Assembly: GCF_029784135.1 (NCBI RefSeq)
Contig: NC_073746.1
Coordinates: 305,304,665 to 305,368,664 of the forward strand
From: Toxorhynchites rutilus septentrionalis
Lineage: Eukaryota > Arthropoda > Insecta > Diptera > Culicidae
Length of the DNA stretch: 64,000 nucleotides
Reading direction: 5' to 3'
In this document: positions 23,366 to 34,000 of the stretch, in pieces
Numbering within the stretch: the stretch's first letter is position 1
Layout of the letters: each line of letters begins with the position of its first letter
The notes under the pieces: model-generated
What the model was told of the DNA's origin: nothing
What the model saw: the letters and a program-made list of their open reading frames with translations, nothing else
The model's database searches: none
Program-made: the position numbers and the translations under genes

Positions 23366-23424
23366 TACAAATCAAACATCTGCCCATTTTACCCCCACTG
23401 TCCGTATTACCCGCGGTTTCCCTA

Positions 23425-23681
23425 CATATTCACTACACTTATTTGTGTTAAAACTTTTTGTCATATCATTTGGGTCATTCTGAGCATCGTGAACGGATGT
23501 TTTAGCCATTGAAAGTGCTGCAGTAAATTTTGTTCTATAATTTATGTACCGTCGATGGGGGTGAGAATAAGTCTAAAATGGTAGTTTCGAACTTTTTGTT
23601 GAATAACTATCGTAAATTAGAGTAAAACACAATTGTGATTACGTAGAAATGTTCTCTAATGAGGAACACTCGTGAGTGTTC
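23425..23681. other. No recognisable gene
   Basis: Short non-coding stretch between the pogo-like element and the SINE, AT-rich, without a recognisable repeat. Confidence 0.4.
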
Positions 23682-23692
23682 AAGGAATTGTT

Positions 23693-24183
23693 TTTTTTAT
23701 CCCATTTATTTATTAGGCTCATTAGCATTTAGCTGTAACAGAGCCGGGTTTTAATCGTGTACATGTACATATGTTTATGTTTCTATGAATTGTGAATTAC
23801 ACAGTAGTTAGTAGTAGCCATTTAGGCGTTAAGTTTTCTGTTCCATTACATTATGGTAAATTACACAGTAGTAGCCATTTAGGCGTAAGGGTATTCTTTC
23901 TGTTCATCCATTGTTCAACAGACCGGACAGTGGAGACAGTTGATATTGATCATTGTTGAGTTATTTATAGAACAGCAGCCTGATGTTTCTTGCAGAGCAG
24001 AGCAGTTGTATGGATGTATCGATCTTTGTTCCACCGTGGATCGATTTCCATCGCTGATGATGGTTGCGTGGACGTAGTTATTCTATAACAACACAAAGAT
24101 GGTCAATTGAGGGCCCTGAGTTTGAACTCACGATCGATCGCTTGGTAAGCGAACGCGTAACCAAGTGGCTACGAAGACCCCCT
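23693..24183 (-). mobile_element. Long tRNA-derived SINE (491 bp)
   Basis: Flanked by an 11-bp direct repeat, 'aaggaattgtt', at 23682-23692 and 24184-24194. On the minus strand it begins with a tRNA-like head: an A-box-like 'gtagccacttggttacgcg' and a B-box-like GAGTTCAAACTC. It ends in an AATAAATAAA-type and poly-A tail at the low-coordinate side. The body contains an internal direct repeat ('acacagtagtagccatttaggcgt' type units at about 23805-23885). It is longer than a usual SINE and would use pol III and a LINE partner. It is not a functional tRNA gene. Confidence 0.88.
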
Positions 24184-24409
24184 AAGGAATTGTTGAATAA
24201 TATTAATTTTTCGCTGAACTACGATTAAATGAAAGTTGACCCAAAATCACCCCTTAGAGGGGGTGACAATGGGTCAAAGTAGTGAATATTACTTTCTATT
24301 AGGAATTTTGTTTAGAAATCAATTTCTCAATAGTTTCAAGATAATTTAACAACATGCAAGTGTCTTGAATGATTATTTGGCTTACGAAAATAGTGTCAAT
24401 CCATCTAGA

Positions 24410-24830
24410 AGAGCGATGGAAATGTTTATATACAGCAATTCCATGTCAAACCGATATAGTGGCTCTCAGTTTTTCGTGAAAAGTGGTAGTTTTGTTCTTT
24501 ATCGCAAAACATTAGACCCGTATTTTTTTATCATTAGGGTGATCATTTCCATTTTAGGGTTGCCCAAAAAATCAAAATTTTCTCAATTTTTCCAAAAATG
24601 ATTTTTTTTTAAATTCATAACTTTTGAACTAATATACTGATTTGAATGATTACAATCATATCAAATTAAATAGGTGACCATTTTCATTTTAGGGTGGTCC
24701 GAAAGATCATTTTATTCTAATTCTTTTCCAAAAATTCCTTTTTTTTTTAAAACACATAACTTTTGAACTACTGCACTGATTCAGATGATCGACATGTCAA
24801 ATTTTCGAAAAATATTATACTTGTTGAAAT
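24410..24830 (+). repeat. Dispersed repeat, copy 2, with two ~125-bp tandem units
   Basis: Shares 'gtagttttgttctttatcgca' and 'agacccgtat' with 1130-1195. It is followed by two tandem units that each contain 'cattttagggt', a poly-T/A stretch and 'cataacttttgaact'. Likely part of the same large transposon family as the Helitron-associated repeats; no coding sequence. Confidence 0.6.
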
Positions 24831-25371
24831 TTAGGATTTTGGTTTTGTAATTATTGATTGTATTTTTTTTATAGTTAACATTGTCTCGGGACCAAGGGCG
24901 CTATATTTTTTATATTTTTTTTGAAAGCTAAGTTTTTTTAGACAACATATACGAAATACAGTTGTGGAAATATGTCTCCTATTAAACAGCCTTCAAAAAT
25001 ATTGGCAATATTCGTCAAGACTTTCTCCATTTCTGTCCCAATTCCATCCCCATAACCCATTTTCACTCCCATCGACGATACTCGTTTTGGCCCCAAGGGT
25101 CTAATTGGATCTGCTCCATCCGACTTCAGTTATATTACCTTCTTCGTGAATATTAAATCAGGCATATTTTGTATTGTTTTTGGACCGGCACACAGTGGGC
25201 GGCTTAGAAATCTTCTTTCGCCCTACCTTATATTTTAGCGGTGTCTTTTTATCATGGACATTTCATTCGAAAGTGACATAGTTTTCCTCTGTAACCACTG
25301 TCCATGCTGTTAAAAATTAGTGTTGAATTGATATAATGTAATTTGGGTAGAAACTAAGTTGAAAAACTAGT
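24831..25371. other. No recognisable gene
   Basis: Non-coding. It contains a run of T and a phrase around 25085 ('ttttggccccaaggg') without a recognisable identity. Confidence 0.35.
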
Positions 25372-25373
25372 TA

Positions 25374-26011
25374 CCGTTCCGAATCATATTTCGGACGCTT
25401 AAGGCATATGATGCAGAAAACAGATATAAACTTTATGCACAGGTATTACTTGGTAGATATTTTTAATAAATTAGTTCAATATGCTTTCAAGCTTTCTACT
25501 TTGGTACCTATTTGATTGAAAACATAATTAAATCATCGAATAAAATGTTATTCAAATGAAGCGAATAAGAATCAAACTTCGGACACTAAATCAAATTTCG
25601 GACAGATTGAATTCAAATTTTGGACACTTTTTTTTTGTAATTTTATGAACGAAAATTACATTAAACTTGATTATATTTTATAGTCAACTGCGAAACACTT
25701 ACCAAACAATCACAGTAAACTGCTAACGATGATGAAAACTGATGAAACACGGGAAAAATTTAAATATTTATTAACGGGTAAATTCTACGTGCTCACGCAA
25801 AACAAATGTCAAACAACGACGATAATGAGTGGTGCTGTTGATTTTTTTCCTACTATGTGATAATTCAAATGTTATTCTCAAATAAAGTGATAGTGAATCC
25901 AAGGGATCACTCTAAAGAAGCAATTGTGATATTGAAGTTATAGTTATATCATCAGTGCATGAAGCATTTCAAGATATTAGAACAAAGTGTCCGAAATATG
26001 ATTCAGAACGG
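25374..26011. mobile_element. MITE with CCGTTCCGAATCATATTTCG ends
   Basis: 638 bp flanked by TA (25372-25373 and 26012-26013). The terminal inverted repeats match over about 23 bases with one mismatch, and both continue into 'gac'. The interior repeats the subterminal phrase 'tt(c/t)ggac' several times (25575-25630), as Tc1/pogo-type elements often do for transposase binding. No ORF is recognisable. It is a non-autonomous DNA transposon of the TA-target class. Confidence 0.85.
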
Positions 26012-26013
26012 TA

Positions 26014-26602
26014 TAAGGAACTCTTCCAAGAAACACAGTTGTATATCAGTCGGACGGAAAGATAGAAATTGGGTATATTCAGCAAAATTAGTACGGTAGG
26101 ACGACAAAACACTGTTGGCCATCATTTTCCACAAAGGTCCACTGTTCGGCGCTGCCAAAATCTTCAAAGTATTTCCTATCTAACTCGGGATGTGTTTCGT
26201 TTTTATGCTTACACAACATTTTTTGTAGAAAAGATACATCATGGGGAACAATGAAATGAGAACAAAAAAGTCGACCTGTCGACAATCAAATTCATTGCTC
26301 GCTGATATCGCATTGCTTGTTGTTATTACCGATCGCACCATAAAGTGGATTACATTGAGCCAGACGCAATCTTCTGCAAGAAGATGGAATAGTGCTCTCA
26401 GCTCCGTATTCAGATGTTCCATGCAATGATGTATAGAGAAATTAAATCGGATGGAAGCAAAATCCTAGCGGATTTGCTCGCGTGAACATATTTTCACGCT
26501 CATCCGTTTTAAGAAAATGAAACACGAGGAACAAATGTATGCGCCAGAGGACGGAACAATTTTTTTTTTTTTTTGAGACGGTACGAATAAGAACGCTTTT
26601 AT
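26014..26602. other. No recognisable gene
   Basis: Overlapping ORFs on both strands (26069-26429) lack a recognisable domain. A 15-base T run lies near 26560. Confidence 0.4.
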
Positions 26603-26926
26603 GGCGGGTTTACATTAGGGAGATCTATAGCTATAGATGGATTTATTCACGTGAAAATAGGTGTAAACGGGTGAGAATAAATATGATACACTTATTCGAG
26701 GTATATATAACTTGAATAAATTCAGCATATGTAAACGCTTGTGAATTTCTCACTGGTGAGAAATCACTAAAGTTGGATGCAGTTCTACTTCAGGTGAATA
26801 AATTCAGCGAAAATATAAATATATTCATTATAGAAGTTCACGCTAGTGTAAACGGTTGATGCGATTTCTATAAATCTCATCATATTTCTTCACATGAATA
26901 TATCCCTAGTCTAAACCCACCCTTAG
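26603..26926. mobile_element. MITE with GGGTTTACATTAGGGA-type ends
   Basis: About 324 bp. The left end has GGCGGGTTTACATTAGGGAG, and the right end on the other strand has GGTGGGTTTAGACTAGGGAT. The interior repeats 'gtgaataaattcagc' and 'gtaaacg' motifs in both orientations. A 'ttttat' flanks both sides, but the exact target duplication is uncertain. No ORF. Confidence 0.75.
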
Positions 26927-27402
26927 TTTTATTTCTATCACGCACAAAGGAAGAAAAGCGGACCTATCATTCTGGCTTGTCGTACGTCAGCTATCCAAGC
27001 GGAAAATATGTCTTTGGTGAAGCTTAAAATGAAAGTCTGAAAGACTCGGTTTGAATGCGAGCGATAGTCTGTGGAGCTTGGTAATAAATAAAATCAGTCG
27101 CAAAGATGAGTACCAGAATCCATCACGAAACATTTTCTTTGTGATAACCGCGTTAAACAATCCTATGTTTCTTCCTCCCGCATCCAACAGAATGAACAAT
27201 CAGATTTTCGCCTTCAGGTAGAGCTCATTTCACAGTCTGTTGTCTACACCTGAAGCGTGACCCTCTGCCCCCAGAAATAAAGCAAACACTCGGCAGAAAA
27301 ATATTGACTCAAAAAATCACACCTCTCCGGAAGGACGTTTCGCCCGGATGAAACAAAAGAAGCGAGGGCGCCGGAAACGCAATTTAATTACTCGTCGTCG
27401 AG
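26927..27402. other. No recognisable gene
   Basis: No domain-bearing ORF. A GC-richer stretch lies at 27250-27400, just before the DD37E insertion. Confidence 0.4.
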
Positions 27403-27404
27403 TA

Positions 27405-28698
27405 AAGGGTGTGTCACATCAAATTGCATCACGGAAAAAACGCTGTAGAAATTTAATTTTTAAGAATTATATCTTCAGCTTTCGCTTATAATCAGATAAG
27501 AGTGTATAGATCACGTTGGCCATGCTTCACTGTCAATTTTTCGTAAATTTGGAAAAATGACGTCGAACGAAAAAGAGCGTCGTGAATTAATCCTGTGCAC
27601 TCATTTCGAGAATCCGGAGTTGTAACATCGGGACATCGGTAAGATGCTGGGAATCGTCCAATCCACGGTCAGCAGAGTACTAAAACGATACTTCGAGAAC
27701 CTAACCATCGACCGGAAGGTGAAGAACGGCAAAAATGGATGCTCCGTCAGTGAAAAAGATCACAAGCGCGTAGTTAAGCAGTTTAGACGTGATCCGAGAA
27801 GTTCGGTCCGGGATGTCGCCAATAAGCTGAATTTGTCAAGTTCATTCGTCCAGCGGACCAAGCAGCGGGAGGGCCTGCGTACATACAAGATTCAGAAGGC
27901 TCCTAACCGCGACGAAAGGCAAAACATGGTGGGGAAGACGCGAGCCCGGAAGCTGTACACCGAAATGCTGACGAAGCCGCATTGCCTGGTAATGGACGAC
28001 GAAACCTACGTCAAAGCGGACTTTCGTCAGCTGCCGGGCCTGTTGTTCTTCTCCGCAGAGGACAAATTCAGCGTTCCGGAGGAGATTCGCAAGCAGAAAC
28101 TATCCAAGTTTGCCAAAAAGTACATGGTGTGGCAAGCGATCTGCTCTTGCGGAAAGCGGAGCGCCCCCTTCGTGATGACCGGCACGGTAAACGGGCAGGT
28201 TTACCTTAAGGAGTGCCTACGCTTACTACCACTATTGAAGCAGCACGAGGGCCCGACCATCTTCTGACCGGATCTCGCTTCGTGCCACTATTCAAAGGAC
28301 GTGTTGGAGTGGTACGAAGCCAACGGGGTCACCTTCGTTCCAAAGGTAATGAACCCTCCCAACGCGCCGGAGCTTCGCCCAATAGAGAAATATTGGGCGA
28401 TTATGAAGCAGGCCCTCCGGAAGAACCCAAAAGTTGTCAAATCGGAGGCGGACTTCAAGAGGAAATGGATTTCTGTTCAAAAAAAAAACTACAACCTGAC
28501 GTTGTACAGAACCTTATGGACGGGGGAAAGAGGAAGGTGCGAGCATACGGGCTTGGGCTCGAAGTATGAATAAAAAGAAAATGCCAAAAGTTGTTTAATA
28601 GTTTTTATTTTACTGTCTAAAATTTTCAAAAGGATCGGTCTACTGGGCGAATTTCTACAGCGTTTTTTCCGTGATGCAATTTGATGTGACACACCCTT
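27405..28698 (+). mobile_element. DD37E transposon, copy 2 (complete ends, defective)
   Basis: A 1294-bp copy on the plus strand with the same AAGGGTGTGTCACATCAAAT inverted ends and TA on both sides (27403-27404 and 28699-28700). Its transposase has two in-frame stops and a homopolymer frameshift, so it needs a transposase from another copy. Confidence 0.95.
27557..28569 (+). pseudogene. DD37E transposase with two stops and a frameshift
   Basis: Starts at MTSNEKERREL (27557). A TAA at 27623-27625 replaces the Ser codon before HRDIGKMLGI. A TGA at 28265-28267 replaces the Trp of the WPDLASCHY motif next to the second catalytic Asp. Six bases are missing near 28220 (two codons present in copy 1). 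The A-run near 28480 is one base short, so the last 30 or so codons are read in another frame. VMDDETY and LRPIEKYW are still readable. The longest open piece (27644-28267) holds both helix-turn-helix regions but no complete catalytic site. Confidence 0.93.
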
Positions 28699-28700
28699 TA

Positions 28701-28914
28701 TATCAATGTATCGCTCGATACGTTTCGAGAAATACCCTATAAATCCTTGAAAGTATCGTAATTCGTTACGTGTCCATGGAAGCGAATAAGTTGTCAGGAT
28801 TTTCCCCTTGTTGCAAACAATAATTCTCTTGATGAACACGACACGAAAAAAATTATGTTCACCCAAGTTTTAGGCTATGTATTTGAATGGAATGGAACAG
28901 TTATCTCGTTTCAG
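28701..28914. other. Short non-coding spacer
   Basis: Non-coding spacer between the DD37E element and the hAT-like inverted-repeat segment. Nothing is identified in it. Confidence 0.4.
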
Positions 28915-30325
28915 ACTGTGGGGCTGATTCTGATGCGCGAATGAGAAGTGACAGCTCGGAAAAATTGCCTCACTCAATTTCCGAAGGCGACTGTGGTGAG
29001 ATTTTTACCTTGAATTAACTCTCATGAACACTCACTCAATTCTCGTGGGCGATTGCAGTGGAAAAACTTGCCATTTTGTGACTTTTGAAGTCGTAACCTC
29101 TTTTGTTATCGACTAGTACGAGCAATGGAAGCCAAAAATAGGATAAGGCATTTCCAAAGGATTTGAACGATCTCTAATTCAATACAATCTAGTTAAACTG
29201 TGAATTTTAAATTAATTTATATTTATTATTAAAATGTAGTCAGTTCAAGTATTTGGTATGCTATTACTAATGACAAGAATATACATCTTCTGCACCGCTA
29301 TAACGCGATACAAAATTAAAATGTATGTTAACAATAGTTGACCCTAACTGATTAGAGAAACTCAATTCCGCAAACCTTTTCCTTTCTCCAAAAACACAAA
29401 TCAGGCTTTCAAAAATGACGAAAAGTAGTTCAAAATCGTATATGTTTGATCAACTTCTTCCATATGTGAGACATCATCGGTGTCATCCACTAGTGGAGCA
29501 GCATCATGCGGCTGGAGTATCATCTGTGCTCATAGCTTCGTCCTCATCGATTCCGAAACCCAGCTTGATCATACGATAGACGTGAGATGCGTGCACACCG
29601 AGCTCATCCAGTGAGAATCCAGATGTTATCGTCTGGCGCAGTTTCGGGCAGTAAAATTAAAAGATCCTTGACAGCTTTATAGTTTTCCGCAGCTCATTGT
29701 CTATGGATAAAATTTAGCTTTCGAAAATAGTTTAAAGGTGACAATAAATATATCTTACCTTGATGGCTTTTATGTGAGGAGACTATAAAATTAATGTTCA
29801 CTGCAATCTTATAAAGAATAGTCAACCTTTTACGGAATCAGCACCGGACACTAAGTCAAAGCACGAATGCGGAATCAAAACACGGATATGAAATCAAAAC
29901 AATTGAAATAACATACACTCATATTAATGCAAAGGGACTATGCAAAAACAGATTTGAAAATATATTTTTATTTGTTTTCTTATCCCAGTGATATTATTTT
30001 TCATCAATTATAATAAGAGGAAAACATTTATAAAGCTGAACGAAATTATTTCCTGTACATATTTGTAACAAGGAATGAAAATTTTTAAAATAGAAGAAAT
30101 ATATATTCATGAAACACATTGCATACATAGAGCCTTTGCAAAAAACACAAGCTTTGACATATATTTCAATGAACACTGCACCATTTGTAATTCATTGAGT
30201 ATTTTACTCCAAAATGAACCTCTCACGTCTGGGCAATCGCCTTCGGCGATACGGTGACCTGGGTCATGTGACTTTGAGGAGTTCATTGTTGTCACATTCC
30301 ATTCGCGCTGGAGAATCAGGCCCTG
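28915..30325. mobile_element. Inverted-repeat-bounded segment carrying an Hsp90 fragment
   Basis: Left end: GGGGCTGATTCTGATGCGCG, then 'aatgagaagtgaca'. Right end on the other strand: CAGGGCCTGATTCTCCAGCG, then 'cgaatggaatgtgaca'. The similarity covers some 35 bases. CAGGG-type starts are usual for hAT elements, but I see no clear 8-bp target duplication and the left tip is altered. There is no transposase ORF. The interior holds the carboxyl end of an Hsp90 gene (29449-29700, minus). A non-autonomous transposon that picked up a host exon would explain this. Confidence 0.55.
29449..29700 (-). pseudogene. Hsp90 (Hsp83-type) carboxyl-terminal fragment
   Basis: Read on the minus strand, successive frames give AVKDLL, TSGFSLDEL, HVYRMIKLGFGIDEDEAM and finally DTDDVSHMEEVD. 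The IDEDE block and a terminal MEEVD identify cytosolic Hsp90: MEEVD is the docking site for TPR co-chaperones. About 80 codons are represented, with frameshifts near the SGF block and after TPAA. The stop codon after MEEVD has become CAA. A possible 58-bp GT-AG intron (29701-29758) precedes the fragment, but upstream DNA no longer resembles Hsp90. It is a dead gene piece, not a chaperone gene. It sits between transposon-like inverted repeats. Confidence 0.85.
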
Positions 30326-30613
30326 TGTGTCAATTAGGTTTCGAGGTTACAAATTCTTAACAAGTTGTTTTAAATATTTGTTGATATTGTTATACGGGAT
30401 TGTTTTCAACTACCAAAAAAAGAGAAATTTGTGATCTGAAACAGGAATAAATAGTTGAAATCTAAATTCGGAATTCAATTCTATCTGAAATCTGAAACCA
30501 GAGCGAGAGTTCTCTAGAGTGTTTTCTTAGGTTATTCATAATCATTTTCAACTACCACGTTATAGAACTATCTTCTGTCAATTTTCACACTTCACACATC
30601 GCATAACAAATGG
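30326..30613. other. Short non-coding spacer
   Basis: Non-coding spacer between the hAT-like segment and the pogo-like element. Nothing is identified in it. Confidence 0.4.
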
Positions 30614-31412
30614 TAGGGGAAAGTAGGTAAAGACGGACACTGCGGGTAAGATGGACACTTTTAATATTTCATTAACTAAAATTTGTGACCATTCTATCCT
30701 GGATTCCTCGAGAAGACGCACCACGCTAGATATGGGGTACAGACTAGGGGGGCGTTGCTGATTAATGGTCAGCTGCATCCCAATAGGAAGTATCCCGTGT
30801 CGGGCACAGGTACAGATCATTGAAGACAGCAACATCACAATTACGAAAACACTTGTAATACTAACCTCGAGCCAACCGTGAGTAATCGGTTACATATTAC
30901 TAACATAGTTATAAGGCAAACATTGTCGAAATATTGAACTCCCGGCCCCGTCAGGTTGACACCATATGAGCCTTAATAAAAATATATATTTTGGATAAAA
31001 AAAAAAATTAAATTTTTTGAAATATTTTAGTTATGCAAATACTTTCAATAAAGTGTATCAATACTTTCGAGACACACTGTTGATTTCCAGCGAGCGAACT
31101 GTCAAGCTTGTAAACAACACAAAAATTATCTTCGCGGGTGCACCATTCGATGTAATTTTTACTCCGTAGAAAATAGCGAAAAGTTAGTGATTTTTTGTTT
31201 TTTACGTGTTCCACCAACGGGTAAGTGTTTGTTTAGTCCATCATTAACTATCCTGTGATAAATCAGAGGTTTTTCAACGCTTATAGGAAGAGCTACGGTC
31301 ATTCGAAAAAAAAGCTGCCAGTTCGGGCAAGACGGACACATTAAGGTAAGGGAAGACGGACACTAGTATTTTCCTAGGGTATTTAACAAAACTTCTTGGT
31401 TTTACTATAAAG

Positions 31413-33271
31413 ATTCCTACAAATTACAAGCGCAAGAGTAACCAGCAGTCATGCTCAGCAGTTGGAACAAGCCATTAAGGCTGTAAAAAGTGGATCGCCG
31501 GTGAAGACAGCAGCAAGAAGTTACGCAATTCCAAGATCCACACTGATTCGCCACCTCACAAGTCCAACTGTATCAACTCGGCTAGGACCTCTTGATTCCG
31601 TATTCAATTCTCAACAAGAAGAGGAGCTGGTACAACATCTGTCGGATTTGGAAAAGAGGTTCTATGGAATAACGATGACTAATGTTCGAAAGCTTGCTTT
31701 TAATATGGCCGAAAAAAATGGATTGCCACACCCGTTCAACAAGTCTACCAAGATGGCTGGAAAAGCTTGGCTAAGCAATTTTCTGAAACGAAATCCCAAA
31801 TTGTCGTTCCGTAAACCTGAAGCTACCTCTGCCGCCCGAGCCAGAGGCTTCAATAAGCCAGCAGTATCTGCGTTTTACGATTTGCTGGAAGAAGCGCTGA
31901 AAGATCCCAAATTGACGCCAGATCGTGTTTTGAACGCCGATGAGACTAGTGTTTGTACCGTTAGTATTTGTTTTGGCATTGTAGTTAGTTTAAAAATCAG
32001 TTTAATTTTTTATTCATACTTTCTTACAGGTTCCTCCGAAGAAGTCTAAGGTAGCGGCATTGAAAGGCAAAAAACAGGTTGGTGGTATTACATCTGCGGA
32101 ACGCGAGGAAACAGCTACGGCAGTAATGTGCATGTCCGCAACCGGACAGCACCTTCCGCCGTTCTTCATTTTTCTTCGCATGCGGATGCACGAAGCTTTG
32201 AAGAAAGGGGCATCACGTGGAAGCAAATTTGCCTGTAATGCATCGGGTTACATGACGGTCGAAATATTCAATGAGTGGTTCGATCACTTTTTGGAGCATG
32301 TAAAACCTTCTGAAGACAGTCCTGCCTTGCTCATAATTGATGGCCACTCGTCGCACACGAAGAACCTAGCTTTTACCGAGAAAGCTAGAGCCAACTTTGT
32401 TAAGGTTCTAGTTTTACCACCTCACACTAGCAACAAACTTCAATCGCTTGATGTATCCTTTATGGCACCTTTCTAGACGTACTACGCACAGGAGGTAGAA
32501 CGTTTCCTACAACAGAATCCAGGTAAAGTCGTCAGCCAATATGACGTTGCCGAGCTCATGAAACCTGCATTCATCAAGGCGGCTACTACGGAAATTGCTG
32601 AGAATGGGTTCGAAAAAACAGGAATTTGGCCATTTGATCGCAATATTTTTTCCGATGATGACTTTGCCCCGGCCACGGTGACTGATCAACCCGATCCTGA
32701 GATTCTTCGTGAAGAAGAGACGTTTCGATAGCATCTTGAAGGTGCGCCTAGTCAATCGACCGTAAATCGCATTTCCTGTGAGGATAAAGAAGTTCAAGTG
32801 CTTCCCGAAGACAATCGCATTTCCTGTAAGGATAAAGAAGTTCAAGTGCTTCCCGAAGACATCGCAGAACCGGACAGCATCTCAACGGTCAATAACACGG
32901 TGTTTGAAATATCTCCGTCGATCATACTTCCGTTACCGAAAATGGTCACCCCGAGAGTCACGAAGAGAAAACGCCAAGCAGAAAAGGCAGCTGACATAAC
33001 GTCTGCTCAATACGCTGACACTTTGAAGAAGGCGAAAGCGTCGAAAGACATTAAATCCATCAAAAAAGAACAAAAACAACGCTGTTCGAAGAAGCCTAAG
33101 CAGAATAAGGGCAAAGGGGACACCTCATCTGATAATCTATGCGAGAAATGCGGAAGCCAGTTTTCTGATTCAGATTTCGGGACAGGTTGGACAATATGCT
33201 TACAATGCCTTTCATGGTTCCACGCTGAATGCTTTACTTCTGCTGCAACTATTTGTCAGAACTGCTCTTGA
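31413..33271 (+). pseudogene. pogo/Tigger-like transposase with PHD-like finger, decayed
   Basis: The frame opens near 31413 with a sequence like IPTNYKRKSNQQS (ATT where ATG would be expected) and shifts by one base near 31460. Then comes a psq/CENP-B-type helix-turn-helix (AVKSGSPVKTAARSYAIP, about codons 8-35). The DDE domain follows: NADETSV (first Asp), IIDGHSSHT (second Asp), LQSLDVS (third Asp, 36 residues later). A 70-bp GT-AG intron (31960-32029) falls just after the first Asp. In-frame TAG codons lie at 32474-32476 and 32729-32731. A 48-bp perfect-length tandem duplication (32765-32860) adds 16 residues. The carboxyl end (33136-33270) has CEKC, CLQC, HAEC and CQNC, the C4HC3 order of a PHD finger. 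The protein cannot be made as it stands. Confidence 0.9.
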
Positions 33272-33519
33272 TTCTTCTTTTGACGTAGGACTACGTCTAA
33301 CCGGAAGATATAGGGGGTGAAATGAAAATCTAGGCACTGAACAAGTAGGAAAAAATGCAAGATTTGGAACGCTTATAACTCGAGCATTTCTCAATAAATC
33401 GCAAAGGTGTTTGCATCGATTGATAGGAAATATATCTACGCATCTATCATAACGAATAACATTTCATTTTTCTTGAGATAAACAATTGAATAATTGTGAA
33501 ATATCAAGCATTGTCCAAA

Positions 33520-33796
33520 TGCACTATGTGCCCATTTTTGATTGGTCCATTTTGTGCTCCTCAAATCGTACCGACCAAAACGGGCAACCAGAGCAGCAGC
33601 GAAATAGAATGAAGCACGATTGGGAAGGAAAAAGAAAAAAAATGAACGAAACATTGGTCGCAGTCTCACACATGCGTAATTCTCGAGCCAGCCAGCTTAA
33701 AAATCCCCGCTCCGCTGCCGTAACGATCATTCTCATCCAAACCGTACACCACATCGTTTCGCATCACATCACATCAACAAACTAACACAAGCAGCC
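33520..33796 (+). promoter_or_regulatory. Possible captured histone H2A promoter and leader
   Basis: Upstream of the H2A start are an inverted CCAAT box (GATTGGTCC, 33540-33548), a TATA-like 'cttaaaaatcc' (about 33698-33708) and a short leader rich in CATCACATC and ending 'aagcagccatg'. Spacing from the TATA-like box to the start is about 90 bp, as in replication-dependent histone genes. This is inference from position and motifs. Confidence 0.4.
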
Positions 33797-34000
33797 ATGT
33801 CTGGACATGAGAAAGGAGGAAAAGTGAAGGGAAAGACAAAATCCCGCTCGAACCGTGTTGGTCTTTAGTTCCGCGTAGGTGTATTCGCCAATTGCTCCGC
33901 AAGGGTAGCTAGGCCGAGCGCGTTAGTACCAGTGCACCAGTCCACCTAGCCGCCGTTATATAGTTTCGGCCGCCGAAGTGATCGAGTTGGGTGGCAAAAC
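33797..34000 (+). pseudogene. Histone H2A pseudogene fragment
   Basis: Starts MSGHEKGGKVKGKTKSRSNR, the H2A amino tail, followed by VGL and a TAG in place of Gln. In the next frame come RQLLRKGS, AERV and APVHLAAV, matching the start of the H2A histone fold; then a further one-base shift leads to AAEVIEL. After about 34000 the similarity ends. There are at least two stops and two frameshifts. H2A is a nucleosome core protein; this copy is dead. It keeps its immediate upstream region, so it derives from genomic DNA or a long transcript rather than from a spliced, tailed mRNA. Confidence 0.85.

Larger units (their letters stand above)
18990..23422. mobile_element. Probable pogo-like non-autonomous element, 4.4 kb, with nested insertions
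   Basis: The left end is TA followed by GGGGAGGTGGGGGTAAAACG. The right end, read on the other strand, is TA followed by GGGAAACCGCGGGTAATACG. Both go on with 'gaca'. This layout resembles the ends of the pogo-like transposon at 30616-35071 (GGGGAAAGTAGGTAAAGACG then 'gacac'). Subterminal phrases 'gcgggtaata..gaca' recur inside. No transposase is recognisable. It hosts a DD37E transposon (19223-20521), a 2-kb inverted duplication and a foldback MITE (23152-23365). Flanks of the DD37E insertion join into one such subterminal phrase, which supports an older host element. Confidence 0.5.

Noticed and set aside
24100..24185. Possible tRNA gene on the minus strand
   Set aside because: It is the head of a 491-bp SINE with an 11-bp target duplication.
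29701..29758. Intron of the captured Hsp90 gene
   Set aside because: GT-AG ends and insect-like size are suggestive, but the sequence upstream does not continue Hsp90, so it is mentioned only as a possibility.
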